DNA of 64,000 nt, taken from Heterostelium album PN500. Its lineage: Eukaryota > Evosea > Eumycetozoa > Acytosteliales > Acytosteliaceae. The DNA lies in NCBI RefSeq assembly GCF_000004825.1, contig NW_008805071.1, forward strand, positions 1,116,001-1,180,000, in the 5' to 3' direction. Shown one piece after another: positions 10,508-22,249 of this stretch (within the stretch, counting starts at the first letter, position 1; each line of letters opens with the position of its first letter). The notes under the pieces are model-generated. The model worked only from the letters and a program-made list of their open reading frames with translations. It was not told the DNA's origin and did not search any database. Position numbers and translations under genes: made by a program.

Positions 10508-10985
10508 TCCTTTTCAATAATAAAATTATATAATATAATATTACATTTTTTTTGCATAAATAATTCATAATTTAATTTAATTTAATTCAATTCATTAATA
10601 ATCTAATCATCAGTTAATATAAATTACAACTTTACGAAAATGATTATTTTGATTTTATTTATAAAAAAATCAGCAAAGAAAAAAAACTGGAATTGGGAAC
10701 TTTGGTAAAAAATAGTGTTTTTTGAAAAATCGCAACCGGTTGGGGGTAGCAGAGACTAACTGGGTCGAAAATTCACTCTGATGTGAGAGATGGTTTCAAC
10801 ACCCAGATATTTGAAGAAATTTCTATGCTTTTTTTCACGAATCTTAAAGATTCAAAAGTTTTTTTTTCCAATCCACCACTCATTTTGAGTAGAATAGCCA
10901 CATTGATCTCTCAAATCATTTTAGATTTGATTTAGTTTAGTTGTTGTAATAATATTAGATTAGAATAGATAGAAATCAAATAAAA
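10508..10985. other. Intergenic region holding a structured element
   Basis: A 478-base gap. The stretch from about 10730 to 10830 is noticeably more GC-rich than the surrounding DNA and contains the stem-loop annotated at 10760-10806. No reading frame is credible. Confidence 0.4.
10760..10806. ncRNA. Candidate structured RNA (imperfect stem with inner hairpin)
   Basis: CTGGGT at 10760-10765 pairs with ACCCAG at 10801-10806. GAAA at 10767-10770 pairs with TTTC at 10794-10797 across a 1:3 internal loop, and the apical part can pair CTCT with AGAG. The local base composition is unlike the AT-rich flanks. I do not see the dictyostelid class I RNA motif (CCTTACAGCAA), so this is only a structural candidate; strand and transcription are unknown. 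Confidence 0.25.
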
Positions 10986-12778
10986 ATGAAATTCACTTAT
11001 TTATTCTTATTTGCACTCTTGTTGAGTGTCACAGTTGGAATTAACGTAAGACCAACTCATAACATCCCAGTCAACAATGATGGTATTACAAGCACTGGTG
11101 GTGGAAATAATTGTCTTATTTGTACTCTTGTAGGTGAAGAAAAAAAAAAAAAAAAAAAGATTATAGTTTTATTTATATCATTATTTTATTTATTTATTTA
11201 GATTCTTTCTTTGGTTGAACAATATTCATTACTTCACGAGCAATCAATTGATAAAGCTATGGATGATATTTGCTCTTTCTTACCAAAGGATGCCTCTAAA
11301 ACCTGTCAACTTGCTGTTTCTTTGTATGGAAATCAAATTGTTCAATATTTCGGAGAGTACCAACATGCCGATGATGTTTGTCAAGCACTCAAGTAAATAT
11401 CAGATATTTTGTTTTTGGAATTTGAATCGACATTAACTTTTTTTTTTTTTCTAGGTTTTGTACACTCCCATCATGTCGTCTTTTCAATAATGTAACTGCT
11501 ACTTACCAAGGACCATTCGGTGGTGTTAGTATGATCAAACCAATCAAGGAGAGTCCATGGGATTGGTTAAAGAATATTTTCAATAATTTCAATCAGAAGC
11601 ATCTTCCAGCTTTAGATGCCGACGCTGATAGATTCTCTGATGCCCCTACTTTCCGTGGTTACGATTGGAGAGGTAGAGATTGTGACGATGCCAACAATAA
11701 TGTATATCCAGGTGCATCACCAGTAGCAGGTCAACCAGAGACCGATTGGAATTGCAACGGTATCGTTGGTATGAATACTACCAGTGGTATTTCATGGGAG
11801 GATGAATTGTGTGGAAACTCTGGAGCTATGGGTACCATTGTCGTTGGTGACAGTGCAGGTGCTCATTTCTCAATTCCACCACAATGGTTGACTGCTAGTG
11901 AACTCAACTCCACCACCTACCAAGGTATGATCGGTGCCATTGAAAATGAACTCGATTGGCCACATCGTTCCAGTTACACCGGTTGGGTTCCATCCACAGC
12001 AGAGATCCCAGTCGATTCCATCTATCTTCGTTTGCGTGAGCGTAATCTTTGTAATCATCGTGACTACCAAAACACTGGTGTCAACGGTGCCGACTCATTC
12101 AAAGTTGCCGGAGGAAACATTCAATCGGTTGCTCGTAACCAACAAACTGACAAACCAGCTCTTTTCTTCTTGGAGTTGATTGGAAACGACGTTTGTTCCG
12201 GTCACCACGATTTGGATCACATGACAACCATCGAACAATTCACTGCAAACACTCTCCAATCTTTGTCCTATTTGGATACCATATTACCAATGGGTTCGCA
12301 TGTTGTCTTTATTGGTTTGGCCGATGGTCGTGTCCTCTGGGATTCACTTTGGAACCGTACTCACCCAATCGGTGCAACCTACGAACAGGTCTATGACTTT
12401 TTGAATTGTTTGGAAACCAGTCCATGTTGGGGATGGATGAATCCAAATGAAACTGTTCGTGACGCCACCAGTGCACGTGCCGCTCAACTCTCAGCAGTCT
12501 ACAATGAAATCATCAAGAACTACACCTACACTCACTTTGATATGCAATATTACGATTTCCCATTCAACGCTATCAATGCCAAGTGGATCGCACAGGGTGG
12601 ACAAACCTACCAATTGATTGAACCAGTCGATGGTTTCCATCCAAATCAAATGGCCAACTTTTTGATTGCCGGTGAACTTTGGGATCAATTAATGACTGAC
12701 CACCCAGATTGGTTAGGTCAAGTCAACCCAAATAATCAAATAATTCAATCTCTATTCGGAAATCAAGGTGGTTATTAA
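10986..12778 (+). CDS. aoaH: Acyloxyacyl hydrolase-like lipase, copy A (saposin B + GDSL)
   Basis: Three exons, 10986-11129, 11202-11392 and 11455-12778, join in phase to 552 residues. An N-terminal signal peptide (residues about 1-18) is followed by a saposin B domain with its cysteine pattern (CLICTL, ICSFLP, CQLAVSLYG, VCQALKFCTLPSC). A calcium-binding-like Asp-rich segment (DADADRFSD, RGRDCDDANN) precedes the GDSL esterase core. The core shows VVGDSAGAHF with nucleophile Ser245, LIGNDVC for the Gly/Asn oxyanion block, and DGFHPNQMANF for the Asp-His pair. This exact order defines animal AOAH, which removes secondary acyl chains from bacterial lipopolysaccharide. For a bacteria-eating amoeba, LPS detoxification in phagosomes is a natural role, but this is inferred from family. 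The tandem paralogue follows 570 bases downstream. Confidence 0.92.
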
Positions 12779-13347
12779 TAAAATAATTAATAATTAATTT
12801 AATTTTACTGAAAAAAAAAACTAAAAAGACGAAACAGAGTTTTAACAACTTTAAATTTATATGAACTCAAGTCCTTTTATTGTAAAAGACTCAAATAAGA
12901 AAAATGCTCGGCAAAGTGCAAATATTAATTTGAAAATGGTCGGAAAAAACAAAAATAACAATCAAATAAGTAATTGATACTCCTTTAAAGAACTTTACCA
13001 ATCATGAGTTTAAATTCTTTTTTTTTTCGAAAAAGTTAACTTTTTTCATAAAAATCTTAATTTTAGAAATTTTGATCAAAAAAATATCTTTTTTAAAATT
13101 TTTATGCTATTGGGGCACCAAGATATTTGAATTTTTGGGGCATTTCAGATTCACGTGTGCTGCAAATGAAAGTATATTGAATTTTCGTAGGATTGTACAA
13201 ATTTATTTAATTTTAATTTTTTTTAAATTTCTTTTGCTTAATCTCAAATCATTTTGATTCTGAATTTGATCTTTGTTCATTTTTTTTATTATTCCATTCC
13301 TTTCTTATTTATTTCATATATATATATTCAATAGTAATTAAATAACA
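12779..13347. other. Spacer between tandem AOAH genes
   Basis: A 569-base AT-rich gap containing the 3' end of copy A and the promoter of copy B. I see no remnant of a third copy and no RNA gene. Confidence 0.4.
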
Positions 13348-15211
13348 ATGTTATTTAAATCTATTTTAATATTATCGTTGTTGGTGACGATTGGATATTC
13401 TTTCAGAGTAGCAGTCGATACTCACGAGAGTCACTCAACCAACAAACAAGCACAACAACAATCGATTTTTGCTGGTTTTGATCTACAGTTGGCAGAAGGT
13501 TTCAGAGGTGGAGCCAATGGTGGTGGTTCATGCGCAGCTTGTACAATTGTATGTAGATGTTATGAATTCATAATGTTTTAATTTAAATGAAAAAACTAAT
13601 ATAATTTTATTTTTTCTTTTAGATTTTAAATCTTGTAGATCAATATTCAGTTATTCATGAGAAATCAATTGAACATACCATGGATGAAATTTGTTCATAT
13701 TTACCAAAGGAAGCTGCTTCCATTTGTACTTGGTTAGTAAATACATTTGGAGATGATGTTATTGAGAAGTTTGCTCAATATCAACGTGCCGACGATGTCT
13801 GTCACTCCATGAGTTTCTGTACTCTCCCAACATGCCGTTTATTCAACAATGTAACAGCCACCTTCACCGGTCCATACTACAACAGACCAGAGGTTGCAGC
13901 ATTCAATGCTATTGACCCATGGCAATGGATTAAGAACTTGATTAACAAATTCGGAAATGGACATTTACCAATTGAAGATTTGGATGGTGATAGATATTCA
14001 CGTATGTGTTGTTTTTTCAGTAGGCTTTGTTATATCAATATTTTATTAATAGTTATAATTATAATTTAGTTGATAGTACTTTCAGAGGATATAGTTGGAG
14101 AGGAAAAGATTGTGATGACACTGCCAAACACATCTATCCAGGTGCTGAAAACGATCCAAATTTCCCAGATATCGATTGGAACTGTAATGGTATCATGGGT
14201 AGCAATGCTTTAGATAAATCATGGGAAGAAGTTTTGTGTGGAAACTCTGGAGCTATGGGTACCATTGTCGTTGGTGACAGTGCAGGTGCTCATTTCTCAA
14301 TTCCACCACAATGGTTGACCGCTGCAGACATCAACTCTACCACCTACGTCGGAATGATGGCCACCTTGGAGAATGAACTCGATTGGCCAGAGCGTTCAAG
14401 TTACACCGGTTGGAATACCAACTCCTCAGCTGGTCCAGTCGATTCCATCTATTTGCGTTTGTTGGAGCGTAATCGTTGCAATCATCGTGACTATCAAAAT
14501 GCCGGTGTCAACGGTGCTCGTTCCGGTAATGTTGCCAACGGAAACATTCAATCGATTTCTCGTCACCAACAAACCGACAACCCAGTTCTTCTCTTCTTGG
14601 AGTTGATTGGAAACGATGTTTGTTCCGGTCACCACGACTTGGATCACATGACAACCACCGAGGAATTCGAAGCCAACACCTTGAAGTCATTGAACTATTT
14701 GGACAGTGTTTTGCCAATGGGTTCGCATGTTGTTTTCGTTGGTTTGGCCGATGGTCGTGTCCTCTGGGATTCACTTTGGAACCGTACTCACCCAATCGGT
14801 GCAACCTACGAACAGGTCTATGACTTTTTGAATTGTTTGGAACTCAGTCCATGTTGGGGATGGATGAATCCAAATGAAACTATTCGTGATGCCACCAGTG
14901 CACGTGCCGCTGAACTCTCGGCAATGTACAACGTAATCATTAGCAACTACACCTTTACTCATTTCGATATGCAATATTACGATTTCCCATTCCCTGCAAT
15001 CAACGCTGAATGGATTGCACAAGGTGGACAAACATGGCAATTGATTGAACCAGTCGATGGTTTCCATCCAAATCAAATGGCCAACTTCTTGATCACCGGT
15101 GTTCTCTGGAATCAATTAATGACTGACCACCCAGATTGGCTAGGTCAAGTCAACCCATACAATCAATTAATTCAATCACAATTTGGTGATCAAAATGGAT
15201 ATACTTCTTAA
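13348..15211 (+). CDS. aoaH: Acyloxyacyl hydrolase-like lipase, copy B (saposin B + GDSL)
   Basis: Three exons, 13348-13548, 13623-14001 and 14070-15211, join in phase to 573 residues. The architecture equals copy A: signal peptide, saposin B domain (CAACTI, ICSYLP, ICTWLVNTFG, VCHSMSFCTLPTC), Asp-rich calcium-site-like segment (LDGDRYS, RGKDCDD), then the GDSL core with nucleophile Ser264 in VVGDSAGAHF, LIGNDVC and DGFHPNQMANF. The catalytic blocks are complete, so both copies look functional. The first intron is in the same place and phase as in copy A, but the second is different: copy B lacks the intron after the saposin domain and has one inside the Asp-rich segment. Long tracts of the core are identical in DNA to copy A, including silent sites. 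Confidence 0.92.
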
Positions 15212-15746
15212 AAATTTAAAAAATAATAAAAAATACATTTATTTTATCCAAAATTTGATATTCAGAAAGTCCAATTGAAAATATAATTGATAGATAGATA
15301 CACATGTGACCTTAATATTGTTTAAATATCTATTTGGTGATTTCATATCTTTTGGTTAAAGTTATTGATATGTTTAGATTAATTTTAAAAAGTAAATCTA
15401 TCGCTTTTTTTGGGTATAAAACGGACATCAGCTCCTAGGATAAAAGACAGGAAAACCATTTTCATCCTATCACAATTTGGTATCATATTGAATATCGCTC
15501 CTTTTATAATATTTTTATTTTTTTTAAAGCACAATCCACTTTAATATTTTATTTTTTGTAAAAAATCTAAATATCTATAAAAATCTGTAGGATAAGCACA
15601 AAAATCCAATCAGATCAATTAATATATCCTTTTGATTTTAAATGTGATATTAATTTGATATTCTTTCTCTTAAACTATTTAATAGTTCGTTGTGTAGTTT
15701 GAATTACAAAGTTTTTTTTGTAAAACATCATATTTAAAATAAAAAG
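15212..15746. other. Intergenic region with a short imperfect hairpin
   Basis: A 535-base gap. TAGGAT at 15436-15441 pairs with ATCCTA at 15464-15469, extendable with one mismatch, next to a TATAAAA-like word at about 15416. Nothing else is supportable. Confidence 0.3.
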
Positions 15747-16940
15747 ATGATAAATAACAATTTATATATATTTGTATTTATTTTATTAATAAATGTAAGT
15801 TCTGTGTATCGTCAAATAGTAAGGATTTCACAAATACTAAGCTTTTTATTTTATTTTTTAATAGATCGTACATTCATATGTACCAACAGAGTTTTTTATA
15901 TTATCGGATGAGTTTAAATTGGTAACTATCAACTCAACCTCTGGTGAACTACTAAAGAGTTTGGAGACACCTGACAACTCTTATTATGTCAATGGTTTCT
16001 TATCTTCGAACAGTACCGATAAATCATTTAGAATATTAGTTACAAATATTCAAAACAATGATCAAATCATTGAATATTCTGTACCTGTAAGTAATAATAA
16101 GTAAAAATTTATATTTAAACTACTATAACTAATCAAAAAAATAATAAAAACAAAACAAAAACAGAATAATGTATTCACTCCAATGGAATCTGTTGAACCA
16201 AACGATGGTTGCCAAATTGTAATTCAACCATATGCCTATGATCCAGTTCATAAAATTGCTGCTGTTGTTGGTTCAGTTCCATTCTCCGGTCAGTCAAATG
16301 TAACTTTATGTATTTGGGATTTTGCTAGTAAATCAACGTATGTTTGTTTAAATATTATTATTAATATTGTTTTGTTAAAGAATCTAATCAAACTTAAACT
16401 AATATTTATAATAAACCATCAAAAAACAAAAAAAGTGATATAATTACACTGAATGGTCAAATTGATTTTACCATCGGTTATCCTGAAGGTGCTTACGATC
16501 CATCGACAGGAAATTATTATATCCTCTATTTCACAGATAATACCGGATCTCATTTGACCATCTATAATTTGCTTTCGAGAAAGGTGGTAGGTGAGTATTT
16601 CTTTGCTGGCTTGAAGTTCAAATTCCCAGAGATCGTATTCGGTGGTGGCCGACCAGTGTTGATCGACACCCAATTCTGGGGACCGTCATTCAAGTTCTAC
16701 ACTGTCGACCTCGAAACACAGACATACCAGCAGTTCCTCGAGGTGCCAACCAGCTTCAGTACCAACGTAAACATCAGTCCAGTTGCATGGCAAGGTGACT
16801 ACATCACATTTGTCACATCGACAAAAATCAATGAATACACATTCACAACACTCGATCTCAACACCCTCAAAGTGGTATCAACCTCACCCGTTTCCAAATT
16901 GAAACTACCTGAAAACAGTGATACAGTGGGTATCTTCTAA
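15747..16940 (+). CDS. Secreted protein of unknown function, beta-propeller-like
   Basis: Four exons, 15747-15794, 15865-16086, 16165-16337 and 16436-16940, join in phase to 315 residues. The 16-codon first exon supplies most of a signal peptide (MINNNLYIFVFILLIN) that continues into exon 2. The mature part has short beta-strand-like repeats with phrases such as KLVTINSTSGELLKSLE, VTLCIWDFASKST, GHLTIYNLL-like and FKFYTVDLETQTY, reminiscent of a six- or seven-bladed propeller, but I cannot assign a family. There are N-glycosylation sequons and few cysteines. It ends without a membrane anchor. Many dictyostelid secreted proteins have this appearance; function unknown. Confidence 0.8.
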
Positions 16941-17394
16941 GAAATCGAAAAAAAATAATAAACTTTGAAAATAAATATCAAAATTAGATTATTTATTTTT
17001 ATTGTTATTATTTTACTGTATTTTTCACTTAAATTGGAAGAAATCATGTTGTTCGATTTCTTTTTTGTTGTATGTTTTTTTTTGATTTCCCAAAATTAGT
17101 TAACCACCTTTTAAATTGCAATGTCAGAAATTCAATGGTTGTAATGATAAAACACACACACACTAGTTATACAAAAAATATCAAATAAATTAAAAATTAA
17201 AATTTTTTTAAAAATTAACATTTTTTTGTTTTTTTTTTTTGAAAAATTATATAAATTGGAAAAAAGGAGGTATTTCATTTCAATCAAACTCATCCAATAT
17301 CCTTTAAAGTAGTTTTTCTACATTTTATATTAATTTTTTTATATATCTTTATTATTTTGTTATTATTATTATATTTATATTAAAATAAACAACT
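16941..17394. other. AT-rich intergenic region
   Basis: A 454-base gap with T and A runs and a short CA repeat near 17152. I see no gene or structured element. Confidence 0.35.
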
Positions 17395-18346
17395 ATGGTC
17401 TCAAGTGTTTATTTTTATATTCCAAATTTAATTGGTAAATAGATAGTTTCAAATGAACAATGCAAGGTTGTTCATATTTCAATCATCACATGTGACACTC
17501 AGTTTTATTAACATATAGATGTTAATCAACTATTCAATAATTAGGTTATGCCAGAGTTATTTTCGTAACACTTGCCTTTTTCTATTCGCACAGTGACTAC
17601 CAAAGTTTCTTTGTATATTATGCATTGTCTGCACTTTTAGATATGGCCGATGGTCATGCCGCAAGATATTTCAATCAATGTAAGTTGTTCAAGCTACAAA
17701 GATATTGATAGTTAAACCGCTCATTTAATTGTTGCATATTGAAACTAAATATAACAATTCAATAATTATTATGATAGGTTCACAATTTGGAGCATTATTG
17801 GATATGGTTACAGATCGTTGTTCTACAGCTGCCTTGATTGTAGTACTCAGTCATTTCTATCCAGAGCATCTTAAAATCTATATCTTTTTGATTGTATTGG
17901 ATATCCTCTCTCATTTCGCACGTCTTGTCAGCACAATGTCAAGCGGTAGCAAGTCACACAAGGCCGTCGCCGACAACCACTTGAAGATCATGAGAATCTA
18001 CTATGGTAACAAATACTTTTTGGCTTTTATGTGTTTTGGTATGTTGTTGTTGATAATAATAACAATAATGATATGATGATAATGATAACTATGTTGATGA
18101 TTTTTTTTACTAACAAACAAATTCATCTATATTGAATATATAACAACAACAGGTAATGAAGGATTCTTCTTATTCTCATATCTATACTATTTCGTGTCAC
18201 ACCCAGCTGTTGCTTTCATCCAATGGTACATCTGGTTCCCAATCTGCTTCGTCAAGCAATCGATCAATGTAATCCAATTCGCACAGGCTGTCAGCGATAT
18301 CGTTGCTATCGATGAAAAGAACAGACCAGCAGTCAAGAGTAAATAA
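17395..18346 (+). CDS. Phosphatidylinositol synthase (CDP-diacylglycerol--inositol 3-phosphatidyltransferase)
   Basis: Four exons, 17395-17434, 17545-17679, 17778-18038 and 18153-18346, join in phase to 209 residues, close to the usual 210-220. The CDP-alcohol phosphatidyltransferase signature is complete: DMADGHAARYFNQ, then FGALLDMVTDRCST, giving the D-G-x2-A-R...G...D-x3-D metal and substrate site. The N-terminus YIPNLIGYARVIF and the SGSKSHK block match animal CDIPT. The protein has several hydrophobic segments as expected for an ER membrane enzyme. It makes phosphatidylinositol from CDP-diacylglycerol and inositol, feeding the phosphoinositides on which the myotubularin gene in this window acts. 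Only the first 13 residues sit in exon 1. Confidence 0.95.
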
Positions 18347-20482
18347 ATCGAATCGAATAGAATGAAAATAAAATTTAAAATTAAACCAAAAACAAAAAAA
18401 AACAACAAATCAATTTAAAAAAATAGATAATAATAATAATAACAAACATATCATCGTTAACAAACAACAATAATATAATAGCAGTTATATTTAATATGTT
18501 GTTTTTGTTTTTTTTTTTTTTCGTTTTAACGTAAAAAAGTAAAAAGCAAATAAGTATAAAGTATAAAGTTAATGTCAACACACTCTGAATATTATTCCAA
18601 ATCTATATAATATTTAATCTTTGAATCTGTTAAATCACTAAATTCTAACATTTGACTTGGATACCAACGAATAAATATTGTCGCATGAAAGCAAATATAA
18701 TTTTATTCGCAAAGCAACTAAAAATCGCCCAAAAAAAAATTAATGATCACAAATATCTTCAAAAAAAAAAAAAAAAAAAAAAAAAACAACTTGTTGCTAA
18801 AAAAAAAACTATTCTTTGATTTAAATTAGTTTGTTATCATCATTCAATAACAATAATAAAATAGCAATCAACAGAATATTTGTAAATAATAATTTTTAGT
18901 TTAATATTAGCTTTGTTTGAATTAGCATCAACAACAACATCATCATTAACATCAACATCATCAACATCATCATCTTCATCATCATCCTCATCGTCGAAAA
19001 TACCAATAACACATATTTTACTTCATTCAGTTAGATAATAAAACAAAACAAAGGTAATTATAAATTACAAAAATATTAAAAATATAAAATATAAAATATA
19101 AAATAACAAACACAATGGTATCACTTCACTATCACACTTTATTTGTGTTTTCATACTTTATATAGTATTTATATAGAAATAGTGTAGTATAGGAACTACA
19201 TCATCATAGTCATTATTTATTAAAGATTAGATTATGTGTGTTTTTGTTTTTATTATTGAACGAACTGCAAACATTGTATATATAAAAATATTATATTCTG
19301 TTTTTAAAAAAAAAAAAACACTATGTGGATGGTTATATATGTCAAATAGATGTAGAACACAACATTATATCAATATATACCAACAACCAAATTGAACCAT
19401 TTGGTGAAAGTGAATATCACAACAATAGAGGCAGTGTTAAGCAAACAAATGAACAATGGTTGATGTAAAAATCAATAATAATTCATACCAAACAGAATAA
19501 ACATAAAAAGTGTTATGTTTGGGTTTGTTTTAGTGTTGTTGTGTTTTAGTGTTGTTGTTGTGTGTTGTGATGAGTTAAGTTTAGCATAATCTGTCTATCT
19601 AACAAATCTTTTTATCGATCTTCTTTCCCCCCCCCCCCCCTAAAACGACAACTCACCACACAACACTTTCATTCTTTCATTCATTCACACAACATCAATT
19701 ACTTCTACTACTTTTTTATCAATAATCGTAAAAAAGATAAGATAATTGAGAGTGAGAAAGAAAAAGAAAAAGCTTCACAATCAATATTGGTGGTTTATTA
19801 TTTATTATTATGTTGTTGTTGCTGTTGTTGTTGTTGAATGTTGAAAATTGAATATTGAATTGAATGTTGTTGGTTGTGCAACAACAATAATCTATAGCAA
19901 CAAGAACAACAAACAAACAAACAACAATATTATTTATTTCTAAAAAAAAAAAAAAAACAAGAATTATTTCTTCACTACAACTACAACAATTAAATATATA
20001 TTTATTTAATATTTAGTAGCATTTAATATTTGTATTATAGCAATCACCAGTCAGTTAGTTAGAAATCATCATCATTGAAATTGATTAATTTGGAATTGAA
20101 TGTAGGATATCGATAATCAACACACAGTGTCAATCAATCAATCAACCAACCAATCATTAAGGAATTAAGAACAAGACAAACCAAAACAAAACAACAATAA
20201 TCAAATCAAATCAATCAAAACAAATCAAATCGATATTTAGTTATTTATTTATTAAAGTGTATATTTATTTAAATTGTATATATAATTGATCTTTATCATT
20301 CAATCAATCACATTTGTGTTAATTCATTTTAAAGTTCATTTCATTCACAATATTAATCATCATATCTGATCATATTCATTGTTATTAATAATCAAATTAT
20401 ATAATTATAGTTTATAGGATAAAAAGAAATACGGTATCAATTCATTATTCTTTATATATATAGAGTGTTTTAAACAACGAAA
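18347..20482. other. Long gene-free AT-rich region with homopolymer and simple-sequence tracts
   Basis: About 2.1 kb with no supportable gene. It holds a 27-base A run (18760-18786), CAT/ATC-rich simple sequence (about 18925-19000), repeated TTGTTG tracts and a 14-base C run (19627-19640), the only long C run in the window. CA-rich sequence near 20130-20230 resembles dictyostelid 5' leader DNA and probably belongs to the longin-like gene. Confidence 0.4.
19627..19640. repeat. 14-base poly-C run
   Basis: Fourteen consecutive C in an otherwise AT-rich gap. It is the only C or G homopolymer of this size in the window. Confidence 0.8.
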
Positions 20483-22054
20483 ATGACAATTGTTGGATTG
20501 GTAGTACAACAACATAATGGTAATATATTATTTCAAAATGTGTAGGTATATCTATAGATTTTCAACAACATTCAAATACGTTATTAATCGATACTATTAT
20601 CAATTTTATAGACGAGAATATCTTTCACCAGAAAAAGCAAATTTAGCATCTAAAGCATTTTTAAATCAGATTTCAGCATATGACAATGCATTTATGTATG
20701 TTTATTATTAGGATCAAAATTTTTGATTGATTGACTTGTTCATTTCATGATTAGTTGCTAATATTCAACAAACTACAACTTCAATTATTATTATTATTAT
20801 TATTATTATTACAGTACAAAAGGATCAACTAGTCATTTATCAGGATCGATAGTTGTTATGAATATGTATAGAGTTTATTATATGATATTGAATGAATTGT
20901 TTATTCTTGCGATTGCCCATGCCAATGATAACCCCTATGAGGGTGCCCTCTATTTGGCGCGTGTCAAGCGACTACTGCTCACCGCAGCCAAGGAGTTGAA
21001 TGAAGTGCAGCTACAGAAGAAATACAACGAAATCTATTTTGGCATGGAGAGAATATTGTTTGGCGAGGACGGTTGCGATGTGCTGACGCAGCGTCTCAGC
21101 GAGGTGGCGCCACACGTCATGTCGGCAGAGTCTGCCGGTGGCGCCGTCGGTGGCACCTCCACACAACAGAGTGGCCAATCGTCGGGAAACAGCGTTGTAA
21201 ACAATCTGCCATCGCTACCGTCACTTCCCTCGCTGTCGTCGTCGTCGGCGCCACAGATTGGCGGTGTCGGAGTCGGTGGAAAGATACTGGACGCGCTCGG
21301 TGCCGCCAACACCGGAATCGGTGGATCGAGCATACCAAGCGATCAATACCAGAAGCAATTAGTACAACTATCCAAATTCGAATCTGTCAGCTTGAATGAC
21401 CGTATTTTAACAGTGAGTAGTGGTGGCGGTTCTGGTGGCGGTGCCAACGGCAGCGGCGACACCACCAGTCAAAACAAGTCGGCGCGCCACATATACGACC
21501 CGCCTACCATCACCACCAAATGGGGTGGAAAGACTGGATCGACCATTGCCACACGTGTATCGAATCGTGTCATGTTTACACTGCGTCATCCAAACGCATC
21601 AATGCAAAACAACAACAATAATAATAACAACCAGTTACAGGTCAGCGGTGGCGACCAAGAGCCATTCCGACCGGAATCAACGACCGAAGATTTAGATTTA
21701 CCAACAACCAATAATAAGAATAGCAATAATAACAGTAGTAGTAATGATGGCAGTTCAGATTCACAACCGGCATCGGCCACTCTCGACAGAAAATATACAC
21801 TTTCGATGCCAAGCACCAACAAAAAACCACTAAATACACCACAAACACCAGATACATCATCATCTTCACTATTATCAACATCTCCAACCACCACTGGAAG
21901 CAATCATCTCGATCTCAAAAGATCCAATCTAACATCGTCAAACTCTAGCGATGGTCAAAGCACTGATGCCTCAACAGCTTCAATCATCAATGATCGTTCA
22001 TCATCTGTATCAATACCAATCAATAAATCTAAAATGAATTTCCTTTCTTTTTGA
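20483..22054 (+). CDS. Longin-like adaptor/coatomer small-subunit protein with long disordered tail (TSET TCUP candidate)
   Basis: Three exons, 20483-20541, 20612-20695 and 20815-22054, join in phase to 460 residues; the first donor was chosen because GTAGGT restores the frame. The first 130 residues look like the longin fold of mu/delta/zeta-type subunits: MTIVGLVVQQHNGNILFQNV, then a YRVYYMILNELFILAIAH strand-helix and a helix-rich end. The pattern is closest, by memory, to the N-terminus of delta-COP. The remaining 330 residues are Gly/Ser/Thr/Asn-rich with no mu-homology domain visible. A medium-type subunit without that domain would fit TCUP of the TSET trafficking complex, but this is a hypothesis from shape, not a firm match. 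Exon 3 is GC-rich in its first half. Confidence 0.6.
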
Positions 22055-22249
22055 TTTATATAAATTATATTTATAAAAAAAAATTTTTAAATCGAATAAG
22101 AAAAAAAATTGTTTTTTTTTTAAAAGTATCAATAATAATGAGAATGATAATCCATTTGTCTATTATTTAAATTAATTTCTTTAATTAATTAATATAATAT
22201 AATTAATTAATTTTTATTTTAATTTTTTTAATTTTTTATTAGGAAAGCA

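Noticed and set aside
10741-10810. Possible tRNA
   Set aside because: No A box/B box spacing and no acceptor, anticodon and T-arm set can be drawn; only a single bulged stem fits.
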